A stretch of 64,000 nt of DNA from Lytechinus variegatus. Its lineage: Eukaryota > Echinodermata > Echinoidea > Temnopleuroida > Toxopneustidae. Below the pieces are notes generated by a model, which was not told the origin of the DNA, did not search any database, and saw only the letters and a program-made list of their open reading frames with translations. Numbering within the stretch: the stretch's first letter is position 1; each line of letters opens with the position of its first letter. This document shows, piece by piece, positions 23,098 to 33,024 of this stretch. Position numbers and translations under genes: made by a program. The stretch lies in contig NC_054741.1 in NCBI RefSeq assembly GCF_018143015.1, positions 41,754,510 through 41,818,509 on the forward strand, in the 5' to 3' direction.

Positions 23098-23957
23098 GGA
23101 TTAGATTCAAATTCCGGGGGACCACTTCCATTGATGAGTGGATACCAGGCACGACCATGGGGTTTCGAAAAGTACCCTAAACATGCTAAACAAGGGAAGC
23201 AATTCTTTTCCAGATTATGAAAATGCATCTCTTAACAAGTATTTGGCTTGTGAAACCCTACAAGTATTGGATATATATCCCTTTTTTCAGCATTTTAAAC
23301 ATCGTTTTGACACCCTTATAACGTTACATAGGCCTATATACGCAACGTACCTGCCCACTCTGTCCCCTTTTACGGGTGGTCGCTACTGGTATCCACTAAT
23401 CAATGGAAGTGGGCCCCCCGGGCGGCCTCTCGAGCTCTAGGAGGAGTCAAATGTGGCTTTGGAAAGTCGTCCTCAATCGGATAAATCGCTGTTACCATAG
23501 TAGCAACCAGAATTTTGCACACGAAACGCATATTGAATGTTTCCGTCGCAGATGCGAAACGAAAAAAAAATCTCATGCCACACAATTTGCATTGCAGGAC
23601 TGAGTTTTACGACCATGATGACGGGCCCAAAAAGTCCCTTCCAAAGTCAACTACCGTTGTAAATAAGCGTCCGCGTCCTCAAACGAAAGGTCGGGAATAT
23701 CGGTTGTAACAGGGCCGTACTATACTAAATAAGGTAAAGCCGACGGCCGAAGGACCCGTAACAATAAAACATTCCTGTACTTGTTTAGGGGTTCATTTCA
23801 AGGAATATTTGCCAAGGGTATCGTTTTGTTTCCAATACTCGTTAAGGGGTGCATTTTCAGAATATGGAAATTACGTGTTTAGGGTGCTTTTCGAGACCCC
23901 ATGGTCGCGCATGGTATCCACTAGTGAATGGAAGTGCCCCCCCCCCCTCCCCCCGGG
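23098..23957 (+). repeat. Tandem-like modules of the repeat seen at 1-380
   Basis: Two modules carry the sequence 'GGTATCCACT(A/C)(A/G)T(C/G)AATG' followed by AAGTGgCCCCC (about 23390 and 23914). A third related phrase, 'ATTGATGAGTGGATACCAGG', occurs near 23130-23150. The region continues directly into copy C of the inverted-repeat family at about 23958. Frames here are repeat-derived. Confidence 0.5.
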
Positions 23958-25625
23958 TGTTATTTGCACTGGGTGTGACATCTGGTGCTGATCACTTGAC
24001 AATCCAGAAGCTTGCTAGCACGGACTATACTAGCAAGAAACGCAAAAAACTACAAAGTCAAGAAGAGAGCAAGGCTTTGATGGAAATAATGAAGCATTCA
24101 AGCAGAAGGATTCATGTAGAAATGTCTCATCATTGCACAATATGAGTGGGGTAACTGCTCATAAAAAAGTAAATATCAATTTAACCAAGCAGGGGCGTAG
24201 ATAGCGGGGGGGATGGGGGGATGCATCCCCCCAGAATTTTAGGTGGGGGGGTGGTGTGTACAATCATCCCCCCCAGGTTTCTGTGGGGGAAGAAGCAAAA
24301 CTATACAGTAATAAAGCAATGAATGCTAGTTAAAATCAATCAATAATAATAGCAGTAATAATCATAACGTACAACAATGACAAACATGATAAAAATTGGA
24401 CTTTTATTCAGAGTCAATCATCTTATATGCATTTACAACTTTTAAGTAATAACAACTGTCTTGCGTCGTCATATACAGTTAAGGATCGTTATTCAGAGTT
24501 TCACCAAGTACATTTCCTAATAATAATTATGTATTTGCAAAGGAGATAAGTTCAAAATATTTCATTACAGATTTAAGAAAGTGTCGCTTAATCACTCCCT
24601 TTCAGAGCAATTGCTTAACACATTAACACTGTTCAAACGAATTAATAAGAAATTACCTATACACATACACTGACCCTTTTCCCTGCTGGCCATGTCCTCA
24701 ACCCCTACTTTGCAAAGGAAAGGTGAAAATTTCCAGTCTCTAAGGAGCGAATTAGTAAATGAATGATTTTGGAATGAAAGTGCAAATTTTGGATGGCCTC
24801 AGTGATATCCGAGGTTTTTTTCACTCAATATTTTTGGCGCAATGTATTTTGGAATTACTTCTACCAGTGATTTCTGTACGTGCGCAGTCTTCTAGGTTTG
24901 AAGGTTATAAACTGTTACATTTCCTTACCTATGTTTTTATCATAATCATCATAACAAGGTACATAATAAGAAATGAATCGAAATTATAACAAGTTACTAT
25001 CTATACAGTTTACTTCCGACAACCCGGTAAGGTTTATTTCATTTCCATACTTAATTCAATCAAGCCTTTGTAATCATGGTAATTTTAAACAGAGTGTGCT
25101 AATCATTTTAGTGTCCGCATATCTGCACGTGGATAAGAAATATAATGTTGAGCTTTTTTTATTTTACCCCTATTACTATAATTGTAATTGATATTTTTTT
25201 TTAGTTATTTGGCTGTTTATTTGTTTATTCCTTTAGTTGTTGATTCATTCGTTTGATCATTAACAATATCGCTACTTTTAAAAGAGTATACTACTATACT
25301 AGTAAAATAAGGAATACTAGTTATTCTAGATCATGTTTAGCAGGACTGTCATGACCAAGATGATAACTAGACATCCGACAAATGACATTTCTCTTATGAT
25401 CATCTTTACTCATTGTCATTAATCAAACAAAAGATTACTGCCATGAAAAATGTGCAAGGAAGTTTGTTTATTACTGGATGCCCTGTTTATTGCTGAAAGG
25501 AAAGTGTTCAAAAGACACACGAGATAATCCATGAGGCAGATCGTGTTATTTTGTTATCTTTAACTCGTCTGCTTTGGCCCATGATATTTTGTTTTTATCG
25601 AGTACGTTATCTCCTTCATTCTTTA

Positions 25626-25679
25626 TATTTATATATTAATTATATAGATATATATATATATGTATATATAAATATATAT

Positions 25680-25725
<46 letters not shown>

Positions 25726-25780
25726 TATATATATATAAATATACATACATATATATATATATATATATATGTGTGTAAAG
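25626..25780. repeat. (AT)n microsatellite
   Basis: About 150 bp of TA dinucleotides with a few interruptions abut the left side of the tRNA palindrome. A shorter (AT)n tract lies at 27169-27195 on the other side. Such tracts extrude cruciforms readily and may have promoted the inverted duplication. Confidence 0.95.
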
Positions 25781-25924
25781 TTATACATGTACAACAGCTT
25801 TTGGCAACTCTTTTTTATTTAAATATTGTAAGAAATGGATGAAGAGAACAATGGTAGGCGTAGCTTAAATCAAGGTTCCCCAGAGCTATCTACCCTTTGG
25901 AAAAATTGGTTATGCCGAAAAAAT

Positions 25925-25995
25925 GTCTCTGCCGGGAATCGAACCCGGGCCCCCAGCTTTGAACGCCGGTGCCTTAACCACTAGACCACAGAGAC
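25925..25995 (-). tRNA. tRNA-like gene, predicted anticodon UCA (copy 1)
   Basis: The 71-nt sequence folds as a full cloverleaf. It has a perfect 7-bp acceptor (GTCTCTG/CAGAGAC), a D arm GTCT...AGGC, an anticodon stem CCGGC/GCTGG, a 4-nt variable loop and T arm CCGGG-TTCGATT-CCCGG. The loop GTTCAAA places U33 before U-C-A, with A37 after it, so the anticodon would read UGA. The A box (TGGTCTAGTGG) and B box (GGTTCGATTCC) fit the RNA polymerase III consensus, and a T6 terminator follows one base downstream. The body resembles eukaryotic tRNA-Glu. The short variable arm and 7-bp acceptor exclude tRNA-Sec. It could be an opal suppressor, a tRNA of altered identity or a transposon-borne pseudogene. 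Confidence 0.8.
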
Positions 25996-26330
25996 GGTTA
26001 GTAGCTAGGGCGAGCCCGATCCGATTGACCGTCAGATAGACAGATTTTCGACACTATATCAATTATATATTCCTTTGTCGGGTGAAGGTGAGTTTTGAAC
26101 AATGACAAGCCGCCATGCCTCAGCTGGATCAAAGCTATTGCTTCGATACAGTACACATATGGGAGAAGAAATACAAATGTGTAAAGTTATACATGTACAA
26201 CAGCTTTTGGCAACTCTTTTTTATTTAAATATTGTAAGAAATGGATGAAGAGAACAATGGTAGGCGTAGCTTAAATCAAGGTTCCCCAGAGCTATCTACC
26301 CTTTGGAAAAATTGGTTATGCCGAAAAAAT

Positions 26331-26401
26331 GTCTCTGCCGGGAATCGAACCCGGGCCCCCAGCTTTGAACGCCGGTGCCTTAACCACTAGACCACAGAGA
26401 C
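26331..26401 (-). tRNA. tRNA-like gene, predicted anticodon UCA (copy 2)
   Basis: It is identical by eye to the copy at 25925-25995 and lies exactly 406 bp from it on the same strand. The promoter boxes, anticodon loop and downstream T6 are unchanged. It is the copy next to the palindrome axis on the left side. Confidence 0.8.
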
Positions 26402-26593
26402 GGTTAGTAGCTAGGGCGAGCCCGATCCGATTGACCGTCAGATAGACAGATTTTCGACACTATATCAATTATATATTCCCTTGTCATTGTTCAAAACTCA
26501 CCTTCACCCGACAAAGGAATATATAATTGATATAGTGTCGAAAATCTGTCTATCTGACGGTCAATCGGATCGGGCTCGCCCTAGCTACTAACC

Positions 26594-26664
26594 GTCTCTG
26601 TGGTCTAGTGGTTAAGGCACCGGCGTTCAAAGCTGGGGGCCCGGGTTCGATTCCCGGCAGAGAC
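26594..26664 (+). tRNA. tRNA-like gene, predicted anticodon UCA (copy 3)
   Basis: This is the mirror image of copy 2 across the axis at about 26497. It keeps all base pairs, the GTTCAAA loop and the ATTTTTT terminator immediately 3'. It diverges in transcription direction from copy 2. Confidence 0.8.
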
Positions 26665-26999
26665 ATTTTTTCGGCATAACCAATTTTTCCAAAGGGTAGA
26701 TAGCTCTGGGGAACCTTGATTTAAGCTACGCCTACCATTGTTCTCTTCATCCATTTCTTACAATATTTAAATAAAAAAGAGTTGCCAAAAGCTGTTGTAC
26801 ATGTATAACTTTACACATTTGTATTTCTTCTCCCATATGTGTACTGTATCGAAGCAATAGCTTTGATCCAGCTGAGGCATGGCGGCTTGTCATTGTTCAA
26901 AACTCACCTTCACCCGACAAAGGAATATATAATTGATATAGTGTCGAAAATCTGTCTATCTGACGGTCAATCGGATCGGGCTCGCCCTAGCTACTAACC

Positions 27000-27070
27000 G
27001 TCTCTGTGGTCTAGTGGTTAAGGCACCGGCGTTCAAAGCTGGGGGCCCGGGTTCGATTCCCGGCAGAGAC
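27000..27070 (+). tRNA. tRNA-like gene, predicted anticodon UCA (copy 4)
   Basis: It lies 406 bp downstream of copy 3 on the same strand and has the same sequence. Its 3' flank runs into the shorter (AT)n tract and then the right terminus of the hAT-type element. Confidence 0.8.
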
Positions 27071-27165
27071 ATTTTTTCGGCATAACCAATTTTTCCAAAG
27101 GGTAGATAGCTCTGGGGAACCTTGATTTAAGCTACGCCTACCATTGTTCTCTTCATCCATTTCTT

Positions 27166-27199
<34 letters not shown>

Positions 27200-28294
27200 A
27201 TGACCCAGCTAGGGATCATCCCCCCCAGGTCTAAGGACCTGTCTACGCCACTGTAACCAAGCAAGAAGTGTAGGGAAGGTCATCATGGTTACACGTAATC
27301 TACGTGAATTTTAGAGTAATGTGTCACGTATGTGTTTCCTTGAATATTTATAATATGTCGGATGGTTATTTGCATAATATGTAAATTGCATTTCACATAT
27401 TCAGCTGATTATTAATGTATGGGCATTCTTAGTGATCACATATATTGATCTAGATTGAAATGTTTTCATAACTGTTTGTGCGAGAAACATCGAATTTTCC
27501 GGGGTTTTACCCCATATAAGGATGCCCATATATGGAAATGAGGTAGATTTAATTAATTCAAAAAATAAAATGAATTTGTAAAATTATCATTAGCTTCCGT
27601 TCAATTTATGTTGTTTTCTGCACTTGATTTCCAACATTTGGATTATTTTCCTTATTTGCAACTTATTATGGCTAATTTCCAAATTTTGTGATTGTCCTAT
27701 GGTTGTATATTTTAGGATTATTACTATGGTGTTTAGAAAACCTTCCTGTTAGGCATTACCATGTTCCAATTTCAATAGACAATCTACTTGTAAGTTTTGA
27801 GGGATGTATTACCAGTATATTTTCTTGAATATTTATAGATATAGTTATTTGCATAATATGCAAATTACATTACAGACACTAAGCTGAATATTCAACGTCC
27901 TTAGTGATAGCAGCATGTACATTTCAAAATTGATTAAACGTTTTCAAGCAGTCAATGTGAGAAAATCACCAATAACTTGACATTTTTTCCTTGTAAGGAT
28001 ACTTATTTGCATATTACGCAAATGAGGAAGATTTATTAGCACTTTTGATCAAAAACATTGACTACAGTTATTTATCATGAATTTTCGCTCAAATTGAATT
28101 GTTTTGGACTCTTAATTTCTAATCTTTGGACTATTTTCCCTATTTTTCTACCTTTTTATGGCTAATTTGCATGATATGCAAATAAATTTCCACGGCTTGG
28201 ATTTTGGGGGACTTTTAGTATGTTGTTTAGGGGACCTTCCTGGAAAGCATTGCAGCAGTGGAATATCCAGTGTTGCAAATAGTGGTGGGCCAAA

Positions 28295-28327
28295 CCAAGG
28301 AGCTTCTAACAGTTAGAAGCTCCTTGG
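28295..28327. repeat. Perfect 16-bp hairpin with 1-nt loop
   Basis: CCAAGGAGCTTCTAAC, A, then the exact complement. It is flanked by duplicated GCCAAA and is absent from the corresponding position of copies A and B. It therefore looks like a very small insertion with a target duplication. Confidence 0.9.
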
Positions 28328-28891
28328 CCAAACCCTATATTAACTGGACTAATGTATACGTACATATTAAAGCGAGTTTTTATACTTTGGATAGCAAAAT
28401 TTGTCAATTCTTGGCATCCCAGCTTTAAGTCTTGCGGAAATACTGAGGAATAACGTACGGGCGGATGTTAAGTGCACTTTTGCGTGAAATATCATCTTTA
28501 GCGTAAAACATGAAAAAATGTCGAAAAAGCACGCGTTTTGATATTTTGACAGAATATATTAAAGGTTTTGATTATCTTTGATACACGATCATTCTTATTT
28601 GGAGTTTCAAATTGTAGGTCTAATAAATATACATTTCATATTGGAATATTACACACACATGTATGGCACCTTCTTTTTCTTCTTAACGGGGAAGGTTGTG
28701 TTCGTGTGAGCTCTTAAGATTTTTCGTTTTTACCGATTCATTCGGCCTCTTCTGGTCCTATTTGTTGTTATGAGTAGTATTTAGTGTGTTTTTTAAGGCA
28801 AACTTTATTTGGTCCACCATTGTTGGGTTATAATTTTCTGTAAATTGTGTAATATTCAAGTGTTCTTTTTCTTGTTGTGAGTGAAGTGGCC

Positions 28892-29629
28892 ATGGCGGCT
28901 GATGCTGGGCGGGAGGCCCGGGACTTCAGCCCAACAACCCTCGGGTGTGTTCTACCTACCCGAGTCAGTCGAAAGCAGGCGCGGATCCATTGGGGGCCGA
29001 GGGGGCCTTGCCCCCCCCCCTTCGGCAAAAAAAAAGAGAGGGAAAGAAAGAGAAAAAAGAGGGGAAGAAGGGAAAGGTAAGAAGAAAAAGAAGAAAGGAA
29101 GAGGGGGAAGGAAAAAGAGAGAAGAAAAGGGGGAAAGAAAAGAGGAAAGGAGAGAGGGGGAAAGGAAACGGAGAAAAAAGAGAGAGGAAGGAGAAAAAAA
29201 AGAGAGAGAAAGGGGAAAAGAGAGAGGAAGAGGGGGAAGGAAGAAGAGGAGAAAAAGAGGAAAGGGGGAAAGAAAGGAAGAAAAAGGGAAGAGGGGGAAG
29301 GAAAAGGGGAAAGAAATTAAGAGAAGGAAAAATATCCCCTTAGCCCCAGACAGGATCAGAAGATGCCTCCTCGTATAATCCATGTTGCCTTCGCTTCTTA
29401 CCCCACCAAAGAGCGGGTACAAAAAGCTTGTATTGCCAAGTTTAAGTCGACATCTTTTAAGGGTAGCAAGATTTACGTGAGTGATGACTTTTCCAAAAGA
29501 GTTATCCAGCTTAGGAAGGAAAAGATGAGCAAGTTCAAGAGCCTCAAGGAGGAGAACAAGAAGCCTTTCTTTCACTACCCAGATCGCCTAGCATATAGAG
29601 GACTTGAAGGAAAGCTGATCTTTGTTTGA
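28892..29629 (+). pseudogene. L1-type ORF1 protein, interrupted, C-terminal domain preserved
   Basis: ORF1 proteins of L1-type LINEs bind RNA and act as nucleic acid chaperones in the ribonucleoprotein. The preserved part (29363-29629, 88 codons, stop present) reads 'PPRIIHVAFASYPTKERV', then 'YVSDDFSKRVIQLRKEK', then 'KKPFFHYPDRLAYRG'. This is the end of the RRM followed by the C-terminal domain, with its D-S-K...R and YP-L signatures. The presumed N-terminus starts at ATG 28892 ('MAADAGREARDFSPTT'). Between them lies a purine-rich insertion (about 28978-29340), and the coiled coil and most of the RRM are missing. It is not functional as it stands. Confidence 0.7.
28978..29340 (+). repeat. 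Purine-rich (G/A) tract following a 'GCGGATCC' element end
   Basis: It begins CAGGCGCGGATCCATTGG, close to the CAGGGGCGGATCCAG terminus of the transposon at 4133. About 310 bp of almost pure A/G follows on this strand. No matching right terminus is visible, so the element is truncated or its end has decayed. The tract creates long spurious open frames in every register (Lys/Arg/Glu/Gly on plus, Leu/Phe/Ser/Pro on minus). Confidence 0.75.
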
Positions 29630-30807
29630 ACAGTGACTGAGCTAGGTACACATTTTGTTTTGTATCGCTTCGTATTCATGAGAGGAAGTTTACCATTCAA
29701 GGATTTCATTGTTACATTTGTTTGTGTTTTTTTTAATAATAATACATGTATATTTACAGTACAAGTATGATATTTGTTTTTATATTATTCTGACCTATCT
29801 TTGCATAAATTCTTACATATTTTGTAGAAATCAGGTTGGTTGTTTATCTGTTCCAAATGTTACATGGATGGTGTAGCTTTGTTTACTATCTTAATCTTGC
29901 CTAAGAGACTGTCTGAATATATATATATTTTTTCCCGTTCCCCATTTGATTGCTGTGCTACTAGAGCCGTTTGTTGATTTGAGGCTTTGCTTCCATCTGG
30001 TTCAGCTGTGCGCTCCCCCTTTTCTTCTTGTTTTTGATGTCCCCCCCATTTAGTGATGATTTTAATACATGTTGTAAGTAGCAGAATACTCTTGTCTTGT
30101 TTGTGTGATTATTATGGCCTATTTCTCAATATTTTTATTTACTACTCTTTTTACTGTTCTACTGCATTTTCATGCATTGTGAATGTATTTCCATGGTCAT
30201 GGCTTTGTAGTAATGGATATTGTACCTTAACAGTATTTTTATATGTATTATGTATATAAATTTACACTCTTTTAACTGTCGAGGGTTGCAGTTACGCAAC
30301 TTTCGATAGTTGAAATTCAAGTCATAATATTTCACCTGCTATTGTTGTACATGTACGGTTATACATTCACTCTTCTTATGTAAATTTTTTATTTCTTGCC
30401 AATCAGACAAATTGTTTGTAAATTTTGTGATTTGACATTGATTTCCTAATAAAATATATAATTATAAAAAAAAATTATTTATCTACTGCTGCTTGACACC
30501 AAATAAGAAATACGTAAAAACTGAGGATTACAGTTATGAAAGATTTAATCAACCCTTTTCAATATATCTTTTGATTTCTTTGACAATGATTGTACAAGAA
30601 AATATACATAGATGTGGATTATGGATAACAAAATATAACTTAACGGTAATCGTTGATGTGAGCCCCCATCCTATCTGGTCTGACATGACCCACTCGGCCC
30701 TGGTGGTCGGTCCAGTTCCTGGCCTCCGCAGCTTGCGATGTCTCTTCTCCACTCGGCCTCGGCCTCCGCAGACTGTGTTACCCCTCGATGTAGCCCCCAG
30801 ATAAGAG

Positions 30808-30863
30808 AGATGTGGCTTCAACGAATTAGTGGACGAGATCACTAATTCGTTGAAGCCACATCT
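30808..30863. repeat. Perfect 24-bp hairpin, 8-nt loop
   Basis: AGATGTGGCTTCAACGAATT (plus AGTG) pairs exactly with the segment ending at 30863; the loop is GACGAGAT. It sits between the LINE remnant and copy B without other context. It could be a minimal foldback or a structured RNA. No poly(T) terminator follows at once. Confidence 0.9.
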
Positions 30864-31937
30864 TAAAAACGTGATTTCGTGTACAAAGTCAATGTATATA
30901 TTGTGTTTTCAACCAAAAATCATAAATGTATGATTATTTTTTAGTTTTGCTGGCCTAAATGTATGTATCTTATTCTGTTTATGATCTTAGAAGAGTCCCC
31001 AACGAATTTCATTAAAAAAACAATGAAAAACAAAAGGTCCAAAAAGCAAAGAAAAAAGCAAAGTCCAGTCAATATAGGTTTTGACCCACCACTAATTGCA
31101 ACACTTGAAATTCCACTGCAGTGCTTTCCAGGAAGGTCCCCTGAACAACATATTAAAAGTCCCCAAAAATCCAAGGTGTGGAAATTTATGAAATTTGCAT
31201 ATTATGCAAAGTAGCCATAAAAAGTTAGAAAAATAAGGAAAATAGTCCAAAAATTACAAAACAAATTTATTTGAGCGGAAATTTATGATAAATAACTTTA
31301 ATCAATGTTTTTAATCAAAAATGCAAACAAATCTACCTCATTTGCATAATATGCAAATAAGCATCCATATATGGAAAAAAAATGTCAAGATATTGTGATT
31401 TTTCTCTCATTGACTGCTTGAAAATTTGAATAATGTTGAAATTACTATGCTGCTATCACTAAGGACGTTGAAAACATTAATATTAAGCTCAGTGTATGTA
31501 GTGTCATTTGCGTATTATGCAAATAAGTATCTAACATGTAATAAATATTCAAGAAAACACACTGGTGACATATTCCTCAAACATTGCAAGTAGATTATCT
31601 TTTGAAATTGGAATATGGAAATGCCTTACAGGAAACTAATACCATATTAAAAGTCATTAAATAGACAATCATATGAAATTCACAAAATTTGCATTTTATG
31701 CAAATTAGCCATAATAATTTGCAAATGAGGAAAATAATCACAAATTTGGAAATCAAGTGCGGAAAACAATATAAATTGAACGGAAGCTCATGGTAATCTT
31801 TACAAATTCAATAATTCTTCAAATAAAAAAATTGTAAATAAATCTACATCATTTGCATATATAATTATGAGCATCCCTGTATGAAAAAACCCCAGAAATT
31901 TTGATTTTTCTCACACAAACAGTTAAACCCCCATTCA

Positions 31938-32541
31938 ACAGAGAACAAGACCTCTGAAAGACTGCTATAAGACGATAAAACTTGCTTGATCTTTCAAGGG
32001 TCTTTCAATGAACTTTCAAAGATCTCCGATGTCTTTCACGTTTCATGATAGATCTTTCAATGGTCTTTATGTTCCTCGTGAGTCCCAAAACTTTTGAAAC
32101 GCCAAAACAGTCTTTCAGTGGTCTTTCAGTAAAATTATTTTTTTGATGATTTTCCAATGGTCTTTCAATGAACTTTCAAAGTTCTTATTAGTCTTTCTAT
32201 GATCTTTCGGCAGTCTCCCAAGCTTTTTACGGAGATTACTGTCTCATGAGAGATCATTGAAATATCATCGAAAGATAAATGAAAGATCAGTGAAAGATCA
32301 GGCAAAGTCTATGGAAAGAATTTTGAAAGATCACTTAAAGCATAAACATCTCTGAAAGACCATTGAAAGATCTCTATAGGACAAGTGTCTTTCAGAGTTC
32401 TTTGAGGGGTCTTTCTGAGTCATTCCACAACAGAGATGACAAATTTCAGTGATATTGGAGACTGCTGTATAAATTAAGACCTTGCCAATTTTTGGTCTTT
32501 GAACTGTTGAAAGGTCCTTCTAAGGTCTCCCCTCTGTGGAT
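31938..32541. mobile_element. Foldback element of 'GATCTTTCAATGGTCTTTC' repeats
   Basis: The left half has direct units such as GGTCTTTCAATGAACTTTCA and the right half their complement ('CATTGAAAGATC'). Termini CAGAGAACAAGACCTCTGAA and the complement of CAGAGGGGAGACCTTAGAAG are imperfect inverted repeats. The left arm of copy B continues on both sides, as judged by comparison with copy C, so this is an insertion. No coding sequence is visible. Confidence 0.75.
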
Positions 32542-32721
32542 CTATATCTGAAGTGGAATGTACATGTTATGCAAATAAGCATCCGGCATGTTATAAATAA
32601 TAAAGGAAACTTGTGATATTTTCCTCTAAAATTCCACGTAGATTATGTGTAACCTTGATGACCTTGCTTGGTTGATATTGACTTTTTTCATGAGCAGTTA
32701 CCACCGGAGCAGATACCCCAC

Positions 32722-33024
32722 TCATGTTGTGCAATGATGAGTCAGTTCTACATGGGTCCCACTGTTTGAATGCTTGAATGCTTCATCCAAGTCTTGCTCT
32801 CTCCTTGACTTGGTAGAGTCTTTGCATTTCTTGCGAGTATAGTCCACGCTAGCATTCTCCTTGATTGCCAAGTGATCAGCACAAGATGTCACACCCAGTA
32901 CAAATAAAAGCTTGTTAGCTTCGAATATTTGGTCCTTGTAGCACACCACTTGTGGTGGTGAATATGAGTACTTGCTCGAATCACGAGATCTCTGGGCATG
33001 GTTTATAAGAGTACCAACGAGCAT
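32722..33024 (-). pseudogene. Open frame shared by copies B and C of the inverted-repeat family
   Basis: This frame ends in 'CADHLAIKENASVDYTRKK', 'EAFKHSN' and 'HVELTHHCTT'. The equivalent plus-strand segment in copy C (about 23958-24145) reads 'GADHLTIQKLASTDYTSKK' and 'HVEMSHHCTI'. The two share codon frame and stop position. I do not recognise the protein. Frame conservation between two diverged copies suggests it was coding when the family spread. It may be a captured exon or part of an element-encoded protein; upstream sequence is not open. Confidence 0.45.

Larger units (their letters stand above)
25825..27170. repeat. 1.35 kb palindrome of two 406-bp direct units facing two inverted units
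   Basis: The axis lies near 26497.5. Each side holds two tRNA genes exactly 406 bp apart. The left arm from ATATTGTAAGAAATGGATGA mirrors the right arm ending near 27170. By eye the units look virtually identical, differing only next to the axis, where the left unit is cut inside 'CTTTGTCGGGTGAAGG' and joined to an inverted piece. This implies tandem duplication followed by a recent inverted duplication, or an assembly artefact. Confidence 0.9.
24190..27253. mobile_element. hAT-type element carrying a tRNA array (3064 bp)
   Basis: The termini are inverted: CAGGGGCGTAGATAG on the left and the complement of CAGTGGCGTAGACAG on the right. They are flanked by an 8-bp direct duplication TAACCAAG (24182-24189 and 27254-27261). 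CAG-starting ends with 8-bp duplications are the hAT signature. Excision restores the homology of the host repeat (copy C) to copy B, confirming both borders. No transposase frame was found. The cargo consists of AT-rich sequence, (AT)n tracts and a 1.35 kb palindrome with four tRNA genes. It is non-autonomous and presumably was mobilised in trans. Confidence 0.9.
23958..28350 (-). repeat. Half copy of the large 'ATGCAAAT' inverted-repeat family (copy C)
   Basis: After removing the hAT-type element at 24190-27253, the sequence aligns with copy B (31062 to about 32990) in reverse complement. The shared parts are an inner frame ('HLTIQ..STDYT.KK', 23958-24145), then the arm with ATTTGCATAATATGCAAAT modules, and the terminal AGTCCAGT motif (complement at about 28342-28350). 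The other half is missing. A small hairpin (28295-28327) flanked by a GCCAAA duplication was inserted near the terminus. Confidence 0.75.
28690..30475 (+). mobile_element. ORF1-only remnant of an L1-type LINE
   Basis: A leader region precedes an ATG at 28892. The C-terminal domain of an ORF1 protein lies at 29363-29629. A long untranslated 3' segment follows and ends with AATAAAATATATAATTATAAAAAAAAA (about 30450-30475), a poly(A)-like end. No endonuclease or reverse transcriptase occurs between the ORF1 end and this tail. It is either an internally deleted copy or a non-autonomous ORF1-only element. Exact termini were not defined by a target duplication. Confidence 0.55.

Noticed and set aside
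25925..27070. Interpretation of the UCA tRNAs as selenocysteine tRNA
   Set aside because: tRNA-Sec has a longer acceptor, a long variable arm and about 90 nt. These genes have a 7-bp acceptor, a 4-nt variable loop and 71 nt.
28881..29378. 165-codon plus frame and 207-codon minus frame (28952-29575)
   Set aside because: Both are produced by the polypurine tract (Lys/Glu/Arg/Gly on one strand, Leu/Phe/Ser/Pro on the other). Only the ORF1 C-terminal part at 29363-29629 has a family signature.
30493..30842. Overlapping frames of 97-103 codons on both strands
   Set aside because: They are mutual antisense shadows, have no domain, and the ends run into the 30808-30863 hairpin.
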